Below are positions 1 through 15,527 of a DNA stretch of 60,000 bases, one piece after another. The notes beneath the pieces are model-generated. The model was not told the DNA's origin and searched no databases. It was given only the letters and a program-made list of their open reading frames with translations. The stretch covers positions 4,466,001 to 4,526,000 of the forward strand of contig OX485806.1 of assembly GCA_950295325.1 (NCBI GenBank), read 5' to 3'. Origin of the DNA: Polytrichum commune. Its lineage: Eukaryota; Streptophyta; Polytrichopsida; Polytrichales; Polytrichaceae. Numbering within the stretch: the first letter of the stretch is position 1; the number at the start of each line of letters is the position of its first letter. The translations under genes and the position numbers were made by a program.

Positions 1-200
1 TTACACTAGTTTAGGCTTCATTACACTTAATTAGGTTTAATGCACTTACTTGCACTTAATTGGGATTCATTAGTTCAAATAAATATGATTACTTGTAGAA
101 ACCTAGGCCTTGCGCTCAAATACCTTCAATTACAGTTAGTTATGCTTAATTATGTTTAATTACAATTAATTTGTTTGAATGCGAATGAATATTTGTGAAA
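1..200. repeat. Low-complexity AT-rich degenerate tandem repeat
   Basis: A loose repetition of a unit like TTACACTTAATTAGGTTTAA runs through the first 200 bases with many substitutions. No coding potential is visible. Confidence 0.5.
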
Positions 201-621
201 GTAGAAGGCATTACCTAAATTATTATAAAATAGAACATACTAGAATAAAACACTCATTTTAGTTTCATTTAAGAATTAAAAGATCCTTCCAGATGGTAAG
301 TCGCAAAAATTAGATACTCAATGCTAATGAGGATTTTGTAATATTTTTGACTTCCAAGTTAGTTACATGTTTTGTTGACTAATATGCTACTAATATGACT
401 AATCTGCTACTAATATAGTGTCTACTCCCTGCAAAGGGTGAAGTAGTTCTACATCTAACGCCATTGCCCTAGGGCGTGGCTAAGGATGTTTTACAAACAA
501 ATACTCTATTCACTCTGGCCTACTCCGGAGACCGGAGGTCTTCTTCTTCTTCATGTTTTGTTGACGATTTCACTTTGAAATTGAAATCCCAGTCAATAGC
601 TTATTTAAAGAGTGGAAGTGA

Positions 622-661
<40 letters not shown>

Positions 662-2904
662 GTAGGATTTTGGATCTTGAAAATGAAGTATGCATAATGT
701 GGGTTATATGTACATGCAACCTTCAAGAATGAAAGGGCGATTTGTTTTTCAAAGTCAGGCGGGGTGGGCAGTAGTTTTCAGTCAGGATCTGAAAATTTCA
801 TATTTGCTTTGGGAGTTACCCGGGGCTATCAATTAGTGGGCCCCCGACCCCTATCCACCTCCCCCTAAAGGTACGTAGGGGAAGGTTTAGTGTCCACCCA
901 TGATGAGTGTGTAAAGATAAACTTAGATGTAATAAGTAGACAATATTTGCTTCTATGATAGGAGTTGTTCAAATCTAAAATAAGACCTTCTAAAATCTAT
1001 CATAGAACACTCTAGCATAATACTTAAAAAATCATAATTAATTTAAAGTGATAAATTAAATTGAAAAAATAAGATAGATTTATGTTCACTTCCCCTACAT
1101 GGAATAAAATTCATGCCAATGCCAATGTACATAATTGAAGAAAAACATTGCTCAAAATGTAGCTCACGAAAATAGGGCAATATATCTTAGCATTGCCTTA
1201 AAGCACGTAACACCTTTGCTTTGGCGACACCCTTTTTTCATTCTAAAACCGTCAAGAAGCGAGTGCAATGATACCATCATGTAAGTCATTGCTAAAAGCA
1301 ATTAATCATATGCAATAATATGTACAAAATAGCACCGCTTTGACCATTCATAGCAACAATGTAAGAAGGATGCAAGAACGCTTTAAGAGCACCAACTTTG
1401 GCCACTCATAATGACTATTCGAGGATCTATTTGCTCACCGAGGCGGTGTAGGAATCGTTCCTAAAAAGGAGACAACACTTGTATTCAATAGAAGACTCTC
1501 ACCTGCAATAAGGATGATTTTGTGACAGTTTTCACCTAACTGCTCCAATATCATACTACCCCCCCCCCCCCAATGGGCAATAAAGGGATTGTTCCTAAAG
1601 ACAACTTTGCAAAATTATGTAGGATGCAATTCAATTTATTATTTCTTGACCCTCCCCCTTCTTTATTCTCTTGATATCTTTTTAGACCTATGATTTAATC
1701 TGAATTCTTCCTAACTTATTTAACCCGTTTAAAATATTATTTTTCTTGAAGTGTCATTCTTAGGTTCAACTACCCTTATGATGAAATAGAGTATGGTAAT
1801 GATCATTGTCTTACACCACCTCAAGCACATGTGGCAACCATTGCCATAAACTTTTCAAGGGACATCTTCTTTTGCATACCTCTATTACAACAAAAAACAT
1901 GAAATAGCGATGTTACCTCCAATTTATACCATATGTCATTCATTGATTGGTTGTGTATGTTCTGGCTACTTCATACTTAAGCTCTTGACCTTCAGTATTT
2001 GATTAGAGGCTAACCCTTACAAAGAGTTCATCTCTTGGCTTATCACCCAAAATTTTCTTTTATCCTAATCCTCAATACTCCTATGAGTTAAAAACTAAGG
2101 TAAAACCTTAAAATCCACCCTTCCTACAATATTTTATAAAAAGATGGTTAACAAGGATTGTCATAGGTTGATAGCAAGTTGGGTTGAAAAAATAATAATA
2201 AATAATCAAGCCTAAATTTATTGATAGCATGTTGGGTTGGTTGGGCGGGAGTTATTGAGTCCGATGGCCTAAATAAGAGGAAAAATAATTATCAAAATGT
2301 GTAAATCTTAGGAAATTGGGTGCATTCAAAACTTGGGCACTTAAAACTTCAATATCACTTGCAACACTCAATAATCCCACATCCTTGTCAATGGGATGGA
2401 ACATATGACTAATTTGCCACTATCTCTTAGCTATGCTTACAAATTCTCAAACAACCTTTATGGAACACGAGTACAAGATGACAAAAAGACTACTCACACC
2501 CTAGTTAGCACACTAAGAAGGCTTAACTTAAACCCTAAAGATTAGTATTGTATACTTAACCACCATGAATGAATGAAAAATAAGTTATAAGACATAGATT
2601 TGTACGTAGGATATGTAATATGCCTAAATATAAATGTAAATAAATAAATAAATAAGGCATTTCTTCCCAAACCTGCTACAAGCCCACAGTATTCTACTAA
2701 GCCATTTAAAGTGGAAGGAAAAGAAGCTATCATGCAATGTGCAATATAAGCACTTTTGTATCAAAGCGTGGATTTTATGTACTTTCCACGGTGAATATAT
2801 GCTTGAAAGTAGTGAATAAATATTTGCAGATTGATGTGTGAATATTCAGTGCCATTCCACACCAAATATGGCTTCAAGAATGCAAAAAGAAAAAGTTTAG
2901 GAGC
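201..2904. other. AT-rich intergenic stretch with no recognisable gene
   Basis: Only short frames occur here. The one at 476-697 reads through a dinucleotide run and ends in low-complexity residues. A CA/TA microsatellite lies at about 621-660 and a C12 run at about 1560. I see no conserved protein motif, no terminal inverted repeats and no RNA gene. Confidence 0.5.
621..660. repeat. CA/TA microsatellite
   Basis: A perfect (CA)n run passes directly into (TA)n. Confidence 0.9.
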
Positions 2905-4244
2905 TATGAGCCCAATATGGTTGCTCATATTTGTTTTATGCTTAGAGTTCACTTGAAGTTGCAATTGACATCGTTATTGAAACAACAAAAAGTATTAAAA
3001 AGAGTGAGGCTTGGTGTGGATTTATGTTTTAGGCCTTAGGCTTATTTAGTGTGGTTAATTAAAGGATTAGTGGCATTAGTGGGTTGGTTGAATTAAGTGA
3101 GAGTGTGTGTGTTAAGAAAGGGGAAGGGCCTTGGGGTTTAATTGTTTGAGTTGAGGCCTTCCCGCGTTGGTTTAGGAGTTGAGGGTTTAATGGATAGGCT
3201 TGAGTTATTTTTAGTTAGAAAGGGGTTAAGGGGTGTGTGGTTTAGAGTTCTCTCTCTCTCTCTCTCTCTCATCCTCTCTCTCTCTCATTCGGTAGCAAGC
3301 CGAACTAACAGCTGGGTAAGGATTCGGCGAGGCTGCCAGCATTAGTAGCTGGGTAAGAATTGCGGAGGAGGCTGATAGCTTTGGGGCAGCAAGCCGAACT
3401 AGCAGTTGGGTAAGGATTCGGGGGAACTGCCAGCATTAGCAACTGGGTAAGAATTGCGGAGGAGGCTGATAGCTTCGGGGCAGCAAGCCGAACTAGCAGC
3501 TGGATAAGGATTCGGCGAGGCTACCAGCATTAGTACCTGGGTAAGAATTCGGTAGCAAGCCGAACTAGCGGCTGGGTAAGGATTCGGCGAGGCTGCCAAC
3601 ATTAGCAGCTGGGTAAGAATTGCGGAGGAGGCTGATAGCTTCGGGGCAGCAAGCCGAACTAGCAGCTGGGTAAGGATTCAGAGGAGCTGCCAACATTAGC
3701 AGCTGGGTAAGAATTGCGGAGGAGGCTGATAGCTTCGGGGGAGCTGCCAACATTAGCAGCTGGGTAAGAATTCGGGAGGCTGCTAGCATTATCAGTTGGG
3801 TAAGGGTTCGGAGGAGCTACCAACATTAGCAGTTGGGCCGGTACCTAAGGGTTCGAGACTGAAGTGGTATAAGGGGGGAAAAACTAATAGTTTACACTAG
3901 ACTATATTATAGCTTAGTTAATTAGGTTAGTACATAGTATTAATTTAAATAATTAGTTCATTAGCCCGTTAGGGGACCACGAGGCATTAGATGGTGGGAT
4001 TAGGGGGTGAATTTTGATGCGAGTGATTGTGGGGTCGCAAAAGGGTGTGTTAGGATTGTGATAATAGAGGAGAGCGTTTGTCAACGCTTGTACTCATGTC
4101 ATGGAATAAATCGGTGTGCCAAAGTTGATGGGAGATGTAATGGATCTTTACGAAGTTGGGAAGAGGGAGTTATATGAGCATGAATGTGATCCCCATGCCC
4201 TCACCCGGACTAGGACGCATAAGGGTGGGTGGTTTGGCCTCACA
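2905..4244 (+). mobile_element. Solo-LTR-like element (family L1), plus orientation
   Basis: The left end resembles the start of the L1 copy at 21534 (TGAGCCCAATATGG). The right end, ACTAGGACGCATAAGGGTGG then GGTTTGGCCTCACA, matches that copy's right end (ACTACGACGCTAAAGGGTGG...GGACCTCACA). The 1340 bp length is almost the same as the 1346 bp of that copy. The flanks GGAGC and TGAGC match at 4 of 5 positions and look like a decayed 5 bp target duplication; the first TG appears mutated to TA. No pol or gag frames lie inside. A CT microsatellite (about 3249-3290) and a minisatellite (3295-3840) sit within it. Confidence 0.6.
3295..3840. repeat. GC-richer minisatellite inside the LTR-like element
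   Basis: Related units of roughly 40-95 bp repeat, built around AGCAGCTGGGTAAGGATTCG and GGAGGAGGCTGATAGCTTCG. They are higher in GC than the flanks. The minus-strand frames across it (about 3399-3789) are repetitive read-throughs, not genes. Confidence 0.8.
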
Positions 4245-4509
4245 TGAGCTCGGGAGCAAAAATCATCACAAGAACTTCCAACTGTAGATTAATTTGTACA
4301 TATTTACATGTTTATAATTGGAGCTCCTAAGAATAATCTCTTTATCATTATCAAAGAGCATATTTTTCTTGTTTTTTAAATTATCGCATATGTCCTCCCT
4401 CTTCATGCCAAACCATGTTGATTACGTAATATTGAAGACAGATTGGTTAACAATTAATGAGCACGTAGTCAACTTTATTTTAGATGTATGTCTCTTTGGT
4501 GTCCATATT

Positions 4510-5070
4510 TAGATCCACACCTGATCACAAATCACTCATATGTAGGTGTCTTACTACTATTAGTAACCGGAAGAGTCCTTCTTGTTTGATAACATATGTG
4601 GGTTTTATGTGGTCACTCTACTTAATCACACACTTGTATTTGAGTGTGGTATGGTAAGACATGGAATCAAGAACAAACACCCAAAAACACGTGTTACAAG
4701 GGTATTGGCCTACGTGTTGAAAATATAGACACCATTGTAGGTTAATTATCATTAACACGATTTAGAGGGTATGTGCTTAGTCTATGTGATTGTTTAAAAC
4801 GATTAGGAATGGTCACTTTGATCTCTCTTGAATTTTGCATCTCAACTCCCGATTTTGAACTTGAAAGGATAATATATGTTCTTCACATTTGATAAATAAA
4901 TAATTGAATTGCATGTCCACTCCATATGATAAGTTTCTTTGTGTAGTTGGAAATAGTGCCCACAATACTAGGACAACATATCTAAGTTGATGATTTTTGG
5001 TGCAAACTTGCACTTTCGCAACTACAACCCGTGGCACTAATATATAAAAGTATATTGTCAACTTTTAAAA
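4510..5070 (+). repeat. Dispersed repeat R1, copy 1
   Basis: Blocks such as 'ATGTGGTCACTCT', 'GTATTTGAGTGTGGTAT', 'AACACGATTTAGAGGGTATGTG' and 'TTTTGAACTTGAAA' recur in the same order at about 11745-12370. This is a dispersed non-coding repeat of unknown class; I found no terminal repeats. Confidence 0.5.
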
Positions 5071-5219
5071 GTCAAAGAAAACTTGCATGGATGTGTTGGC
5101 TATAGAGCCTACCTTGTGGCCATGATGCTAAATGTTTGATCCTTGAGGACATCAGAATCAAAGTGACATTGATGTTAGTAAGCGTGATGATAATGTGATG
5201 TGAGATGACCGATGTGGCA

Positions 5220-6290
5220 TTTCTTTTATATGCTTATATGTGCTCAATTGCAATTTGTGCATGCCATTTCCAAATCTCTTTGCAACAAGTTTACTCCCAC
5301 TGTTGTACAAAGATAGAAACGTTATCAATATAAAATTATGATATTTGTATGTAGTCTATTATAATTTGTGCATGTCATCCGCCATGGGTCTTTGCAACAA
5401 AGTCCACTCCCCTATTATTACACAAGTTTCAATTGTCATATTTTTTTTCATGAGAAGACTTTTGCAAACTTAGTTCACACTAATTTGATTGCAAATGGAA
5501 GCTAGTTCTCTCTTTTAGCATGAAAAAAACATTTCTAATATAATAATGTCACTTTTGAGACGCAAATGATAACAAATTACTCATGTATTCATCTTTGCCT
5601 AAGAAGGCTTCCCCCAAACCTGCACATAATTTGACTGGAAATGTATGGAAATTGTGCTCCTACTTTAATTTTTAATTTTTAATAATTTTTAATTATTTTT
5701 TTCCATGTTATAAGTGAAATTTCCATACATTTCCTTACATCACCTTTCTTGATGTAAAATGGCATTTTTGGGGTGCAAAATGACAATAGATTGCTCATGC
5801 TTGCTCTTCCGCAAACTTATTCCTCAAGAGTTTGACTGGAATTATATGAAAATTGAGCTTCCCGGACTTTAAAATAAATCTTATTGAATAATATAAATTC
5901 ATCAATCAATTTAAAGTCCATGAGAAGACTGCCACAAACTCATCACCTCATATTTTGACAGGATATCTAAGGAAAACTCCGCTCCCATAACATAAGCAAG
6001 GGTGAGAAATACAATGCCTTTCCGCTGCAAAATGACTACATGCTTTTGGGAAGCAAAATAATATATACTTAGCATATTACATGCTCATGTGTTCTTCTCT
6101 GCTTGACGAGCTGAGGACTTCCACATACGTATGTGGCTTACCCCAGATTTTGACCGGAAATGAAAGGTATGGAAACTGCGCTCCCACAATAGGAAAAATG
6201 GTGAGAAAATGCGGCACCTTTCTGGTGCAAAATGGCACTTTTGGGACACAAAATGCGCTCTTTTCTCCCCGCGCAGCGAGGTCTTCGTGA
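5220..6290 (+). repeat. Decayed tandem array, unit roughly 130-200 bp
   Basis: Recurring blocks appear in order: 'GAAGACT..CCACAAACT', 'TTTGACTGGAA(A)TG..TATGGAAA', 'GCTCCCA' and 'CAAAATG(G/A)CA'. They recur near 5460, 5610, 5810, 5930 and 6110, the last copies best preserved. Overlapping short frames at 6077-6468 on both strands fall in the last unit and lack conserved motifs. Confidence 0.5.
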
Positions 6291-6479
6291 AACACCGAAA
6301 GCGAAGACTTGCCGATCAAAGCCACATGAGGTTGGCTCCACTCAAGGTCAAAGGGGTCCACCTAGCGAGGACAGACCACAAGAGACATCAGACCAGACTC
6401 GAGCAGACCAAAGCAGACGTCAACTTTGTAAACGGGAGTTGAGTGTCACGGCGAAGCTCCAACAGTAAGTAGACTGGTA

Positions 6480-6723
6480 CCAAAGTAAACAGGGCAACAC
6501 CATTCACTTATCTCTTCATTTCACTCCCTCACACATCTCTTATTCCAACTCATTCCTTCCCCGCATTCCATTGTCCTCTCCTCCTCCTCCTTCCCTCTCC
6601 ATCGTCCACTCGGTCAAGTTAGTGGCCGAAGAAGAAGGCGAAGAATAGGGTGCAGTTCGGTGGCAGCTCGGTTAAAGTACACGCTTGTTTCTGCTAACTT
6701 CGGGCCTCCTCTCTTTCCCCACG
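6480..6723 (+). promoter_or_regulatory. Probable promoter-proximal region and first 5' UTR exon of DAHP synthase
   Basis: A pyrimidine-rich leader (CTCCTCCTCC, CTTCCCTCTCC) leads to a good 5' splice site, ACG|GTATGCA, at 6724. The matching acceptor GTGCAG lies at 7536, just ahead of the coding start at 7582, so this is best read as a non-coding first exon. No convincing TATA box was found, and the transcription start is not determined. Confidence 0.45.
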
Positions 6724-7536
6724 GTATGCATCAGATTATCTCTATTTCTTTTCATTTTCTCGTTTGTAAGTTTGTTGGGTTGGGTGGGGTGGGGTGGGGT
6801 GGCATTTGAGGGTGTGATGATCGGTGTTGAGAGTGTCGGGTGCTGTTTGTGTTAAAGACAAGAGTTTTAGGAGTTGGGTAGTCTTGGGGGTCCGAGGTTT
6901 GGTGAGCTTGTTGCGGCGCCGTCGGCTATTTTTAACATTGGCCTTGTGGGTGCATTGAGGAGGTTAGTGCGATCTCGTGAGACTATCGTAGTGGAGTCTT
7001 GGGTTTGGATTCCCGATCGGCTGTGGGCAGCCTTCGAAAGTTTTGAGTGAGCGGGTGCTCTGTGCTTTAGGATTTGGTTCTGCTACGGAAAGTGAAACGT
7101 CAGGACTTTCATGTCTGGATAGAAATTAAGCCCAAGGATCGCCAGTTTGCTTCTCTTATTGTACAGACACTCTCTGTTTTAAAGGTTGGAAGAATGTTAG
7201 AATGCAATAACAAACAAAGGTTTTAGAGATGCTCATTTGGGTTTCACTATTCTTCCAGACGCACATTACACTTGGGCTCCGAAGAAGTCTAGAGCTTTTT
7301 GTTCAGTCACTCATTGTCCCCTGCATTTCGCCGCCACCCCCCCCCTCCTCCTCCCCCCCCTTCTCTCTGTGCTGCCATGGGCCTTATTTATGTCTTCTGT
7401 CTCTCAACTCTTCGTGCGAACCATTTTAGTGTGCAATTCACATTTCATGAAAGAGGGCGGCCAATCCCGAGTGTGCAAGCGGTTGCTTAAGCAAAATCGG
7501 TTTGCTGTCCATTTCTAACTGTGTCTTCCTGTGCAG
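6724..7536 (+). other. 5' UTR intron of DAHP synthase
   Basis: It begins with GTATGC and ends in CTTCCTGTGCAG. It contains a (TGGGG)n tract near 6780-6800 and a C/T-rich stretch near 7335-7370. Short frames inside it (7229-7518) have no conserved motif. Confidence 0.5.
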
Positions 7537-7581
7537 AAAATCAATTTCTCTTCATATCACCTTGCTCTGTGAGGCTTCGAG

Positions 7582-10797
<3,216 letters not shown>

Positions 10798-11744
10798 GAT
10801 TATAGTGGTGTTGTTGTGGACTCGTTTGAATTGAGGTTAGTCAAATAAGGGTATGTGGCTTATTAAGTGCACACCCATCGGCAAATCATGGTCTCTGCAA
10901 CCGACCAACCAACCCACCAACGAACAAGAGCTGCCAAGTAAATTTGTACACTTTTGTGGCAGCCTTAGTGAGCTACCGGTGTGATTGGTTCTGTGAATCT
11001 ACAATCTCAGCATTGTCCAAGGAAGGAGGAGGAATGGATGCATGGGATGGACCTGTAGGAGCCAAAATTGGCTCACTCTAGACCCATATTACTTAGATTA
11101 TCATACAAGTCTGCACCCCCGAGTGCATGCAATTCTTAAATTAGAATACAGAGACACTTGTAATATTGGATTACAAAGAACTTCTATTTTATCATACTTG
11201 CGAACAAGTGAGTTGAATCATTTGCTGCTGCAGTTTTTTTTTGTTCCAATGACAAATCTGAAGCGGTTTTTGCATTATCAACTATTGACTTGCAGGTGAA
11301 TCTGCTGATGACCGTTGTTTAAGGTTAAGCTTATGACTGCTTGACTTGACACAAAGGAGTTGCATGACTTTGTAAACAGTGAATACAAAGAACTTAGAGA
11401 TTAGACAGTCCTCTTGTAGTTTACAGATTTTTCTTTTTCAATAACTTCAAATAAAGAGGAGCAATGACTAGATTATTAAGGGAGAGAAGACATGACACCC
11501 TCATGAATGTGTGCTGTAAATTATGACTCAGAGTGGTGCAGAATGGAAGGATGCCTACACTCCGGCAGTCATCCTGCAGCAATTGCAGTTTTAGAATTTG
11601 ACACCAATATTAATCAGGTGATAATGTCAGGCTAGCAGAGTGAGCTCTTCTCAAAACCAAGTCAGGTATCTGGAAGACTTTATGGGAGATCTTAGCTTCA
11701 ACATGTCTCTACTTATTCTTACCCTCTTAATCCCATGTACCTAT
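10798..11744. other. 3' flank of DAHP synthase, no further gene recognised
   Basis: This holds the presumed 3' UTR and then AT-rich DNA. A 3' end cannot be fixed from sequence alone. The longest frame (11042-11299) shows no recognisable motif. Confidence 0.4.
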
Positions 11745-12370
11745 GCACAGTTACAAGTATAGACATGGAAGGCATGCCTCCAACCAAAACCCATTGGGAT
11801 GCATCATTCATGCAGTTAACAAGGTATGTGGGCCTTATGTGGTCACTCTTCAAATAGGACACCTATATTTGAGAGGTGGTATATGGAAAATCTTGGTGTC
11901 TGGAATGGACACCAAACGACATGTGCTCCAATGAGATTGGATTTTGAGCTCAAAATGTAGATACGATTCTAGGTTCAATAGTTAACATGATTGGGGAGGG
12001 AGGGGGGGGGGGGGGGGGTAGATCCCTTAAAGAGAAAGGGAATTTTCACTTTGACCTCTTATAACTTAGTCATCTCAAATTTGATTTGGAAACTTGAAAT
12101 GATAGTCTTGCGATTTGCAATTGCTAACCGGGTGACATTGTTCATGATCTAATGAAACATCTAAAATTATGTGGAGTTGGAAGTGCCCACAACAAGGCCA
12201 CATGCCTTAGAAATCTAGGTTTGATAGTTAAAACAATGGGGAGGGTATATGGGATCTCTTAAAGAGAATGGAAATGTTCATCTTGACTTCTAACAACTTT
12301 TGCGTCTCAACTTTGATTTTGAAACTTGAAATGGTAATCTTTGTGATGGATCTTGAATGGTTACCTTTTT
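11745..12370 (+). repeat. Dispersed repeat R1, copy 2
   Basis: It shares ordered blocks with 4510-5070 (ATGTGGTCACTC, TATATTTGAGAGGTGGTAT, CACTTTGACCTCT, GAAACTTGAAATG). A G-run lies at about 12000-12019. Part of it is internally repeated at about 12230-12350. Confidence 0.5.
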
Positions 12371-13524
12371 TTAATGGATTTATATTTATATGGCTACACC
12401 ACTTCTCCTAGAAACACGCAATTAGTACAAAGATTGTAAGCAAATCCAAATCGAGGCCGTAGCTAGCCACTTTCCTCATAATCTAAAAAACTCACATGAA
12501 TCTCTTCATTCATTATCAAATCGAAAGTTCTTGTGCTCATTAAATGGTCGTATAGGTCACCCCGATTATGTTAATTATGGAACGTAAAATGGTGATCATT
12601 TTTTTTAATATACATAGTCTAATCTCTTTTAAACACATATCGTTTTAATATCTGTTCTTGGAGCCACACCTAACCATGTACCAGTCAAATTAGGTGCCCA
12701 ATTAAGATAAATAACCGAATTGGGCACATGTACCTTATATGGTATGTCATTCCTTGGTAGTACACCACCTCTCTCACATGACAATCTTCTACCTTGGTTA
12801 TAGTTTCCCTTGAAATACCCATTCCCGACTGAAAGTGTGGATGAGCCGCTTCTTCCTCCAACACAATCTTGACTTGCTCCCACCAACTTGACAATATAAA
12901 ACTGTGAATAGTGGTAATGAGCATACTACCGGATTCCTAAGTAGATCCTTTTCAAAAATGCCCGTACCTATGAAGACAAAGAAGTGTTCATGGTTATTCT
13001 AACCTGGCTGCTATCATCCAAAAACTGTGATACCGATTGCGACTATGATACAACCTCTTGGTCTCGGTTTTGGAACCTCGATTGAGCTCCTTCCGACTGC
13101 TTACAGTATGAGGGCTTCGACCACACTAGATATTTAACACATCAATTGTTTAAAGTTAACTCAAAACGCGTCCCCTCGGATTGCTTCGAAGCACTACACC
13201 GATTATGGTATTTAGTGTCACGTACACTATTTGCAAAGGGCCTAAACTAGATGCCTAGAGGTCTCAAAGTGTCACGTCCCCATATTGCCAATATGGTGTT
13301 ATTAGTCAACATAAGTAACTTTTAAAAGTGAATAATCATTTATATCATGACATTAAGTGTAGCACATTGGGATACTTGAGATTATAGTTTTGTATTTTAA
13401 TATGCAAGGGAAATGTTATTGAGCATACTAATGGCATGTGTCATGTGCTTATAATTTAATATGCAGGAGGAAGATATTCTTGAGCACACTAATGCCAAGT
13501 GTCATTTGTGTACACTTTAGTCAA
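12371..13524. other. Unassigned intergenic DNA
   Basis: No gene or terminal repeat is recognised. A short direct duplication of about 70 bp (AATATGCA(A/G)G...TTGAGCA(T/C)ACTAATG) occurs near 13395-13490. Confidence 0.4.
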
Positions 13525-13858
13525 CACTAGTAGAAAACTATGCAAAAAAGAACCGTAGTCGTTTTCCCATTGCGGTTTTTTTGACCACCCTAATTTGTAG
13601 TTGGCGACTACAAATTTTTCTTTTTTTCGTTTTGCAAGTGCAAATTTTAAATTTCTGGGCATGTAATATACTATTGGAAAGGTGTTTTCAAGACCTTTCC
13701 AAAGTATATTACAAGCCCCCAAATTCCTAAAATTTAAGTTGGTAAAATAAAAATAAAAATCTATAGTTGTTGAACGACTGCAAAGCATGCTGGTCAAAAG
13801 AACGGCAATGGGAAAATAACTATATATAGTTCTTTTTCGCATAGTTTTTTTACTAGTG
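13525..13858. mobile_element. Foldback CACTA-type MITE
   Basis: The ends are CACTAGTAGAAAACTATGC and the inverse of CACTAGTAAAAAAACTATGC. The whole 334 bp is one long inverted repeat closing on a short loop near 13690. A perfect 3 bp target duplication, CAA, flanks it (13522-13524 and 13859-13861). CACTAG termini with 3 bp duplications are diagnostic of CACTA elements. No coding capacity remains. Confidence 0.88.
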
Positions 13859-14471
13859 CAACTTGTATTACAGAAATGCTCAAGTGGTGCTTGTAGTACT
13901 AGACACCAGCAAGGGAGAATATGATTTTAATTAGCTATTGAAGGTCACTGATGTTGGTGATAAATCGGAGAGTACGAAACGGTTCAAGAGAGAGTGGACA
14001 TTGCAAGAGTTGTTGTTGGCAAAAGATGTTGTTCTTTGGAATGGCAGCTCCTCCATAGGAGTGACACATGTGAAGAAATGCTTAGATTGGATGGGCAGTG
14101 TCCTTCCGGATGTTGCAAAAAATGGCTTGTAGGAGGATTTGGATTACAACAGGTTGCAGAGGGTCTTCCACTGGGACATCAAAATATATCATACGATTCA
14201 GTAGACGAATTAATGGCAGGACAAAATTGCACAAGGATGAAGACTATGTGTGCTCATTTTTAAGGTTGTTGGGTAGAGAGATCAAAGTTGAATACGGCAT
14301 CAGCATGGAGGCTTGCAAGAAAATGCTATTCAAAAAATTGGTTCATGAACAACGAGCTGTGAGTGTGTTTCCGCACAGCGGCGTAGGAGTATTCCCAATC
14401 CACAGCGAATATGGCACATCCTTTGCACTCGATACTTTTGAAATACAACAATCTAATTACACAATCGAAAC
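13859..14471 (+). other. Short overlapping frames, no function recognised
   Basis: Frames at 13938-14132, 13994-14263 and 14098-14484 overlap in different phases, as expected of a decayed coding sequence, but no family is recognisable. It directly adjoins the copia LTR at 14472. Confidence 0.25.
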
Positions 14472-14842
14472 TGTTAACACATAGGTACAAACATATACAT
14501 TGCTACCTAACACACAATAACACACCACACCATATTCAATCAACTGTACATTGCTACAATTTGTATACTGTCACATCAGCTTCACACTATTCCATTAGCA
14601 CACACATTTACTTCAACACATGCAATGTATTGTAAAACTCATTGTTATGCAGGTTCGTCACATGCTCTCTTATCTTCTAATCATCTATTACAAGACTACT
14701 TAGCAACTACGATTGCAATCGGCTACTTACAAGAAACCTTTAGCGGGAACACAGTGTTCTGGAACCTTTGAGAACCAATTAACTAATGGAGTAACTAGTT
14801 AGTTCAATGCAAACAATAACATTTAACCCTCATATTACAACA
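14472..14842 (-). mobile_element. 3' LTR of a Ty1/copia element
   Basis: On the minus strand a polypurine-like AAGTGGGAG is followed directly by TGTTGTAATATG, and the repeat ends in GTGTTAACA. This is the TG...CA structure of a copia 3' LTR of 371 bp. It sits just downstream of the pol tail at 14880-15005. No second LTR was found, so the element is truncated. Confidence 0.75.
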
Positions 14843-14879
14843 CTCCCACTTGTTACTGGGAGCATTGAACACACACATC

Positions 14880-15005
14880 CTACAACCTTTCACTTTCAAG
14901 GGGATCAGTACCACCCAAGAGTGCAGGAAGTCGAGTGAAACGGTCACTAGGGAGAGGTTTGGTGAAGATGTCCGCAAGCTGATCATGTGTAGATAGGTAT
15001 TGCAA
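14880..15005 (-). pseudogene. Ty1/copia polyprotein C-terminal fragment (end of RNase H)
   Basis: Minus-strand translation gives QYLSTHDQLADIFTKPLP followed by SDRFTRLPALLG and a stop at about 14880. This matches the very conserved C-terminus of copia polyproteins (STxxQLADIFTKxL). The reading fades upstream of about 15005, so only the last roughly 40 codons survive. Confidence 0.85.
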
Positions 15006-15527
15006 TGGAAGGTATAAAAACGACCGTTCATATATCTCAACTCATACTGTTTATGTATCGTTATTTTGATCGACATAAATCTTGTCTATTGTGTAAAAGA
15101 CTAATATTTCTTACATCCATATCATTCTACCTTTTTCCATTTACATACGTATTGTTCTTGGACACCAATGTCAATATTCGTATTGTGTGCTCTTCAAAAT
15201 TGCGTGTGCATTGTCCCATGCACATTTCATTATAAAATGGGATGGATTTTACAACCGCACTTTCGTCAACATATGTGAAAATCATGTCCTCTATTGGTGT
15301 GCAACCATCTCCATGGTTACTGAACAAATCATTTCAACGCCCTTCAAGAATAATATATAACACAATGGGATGCCCATGTCTAATATTGATATGGGAGAAT
15401 AAGGATTGTTTGCACATGAGATTGTATTGTTTCGGAACGCCGTTCGTGTTTATGTATGAGGTGTATCCAAATAGTTGTTTGTGAATTTTGGGCCATATAT
15501 ATACACAAATAGTGTATCCGCTCTTGT
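15006..15527. other. No recognisable feature
   Basis: Short AT-rich frames on both strands; none resembles a known family. It may contain the rest of the decayed copia element or the 5' flank of the DUF7869 relic. Confidence 0.3.

Noticed and set aside
3399-3789. Minus-strand repetitive open frames
   Set aside because: They arise from the minisatellite; low-complexity Ala/Ser/Pro products only.
6077-6468. Overlapping frames on both strands upstream of DAHP synthase
   Set aside because: They fall in the decayed tandem array and differ from unit to unit.
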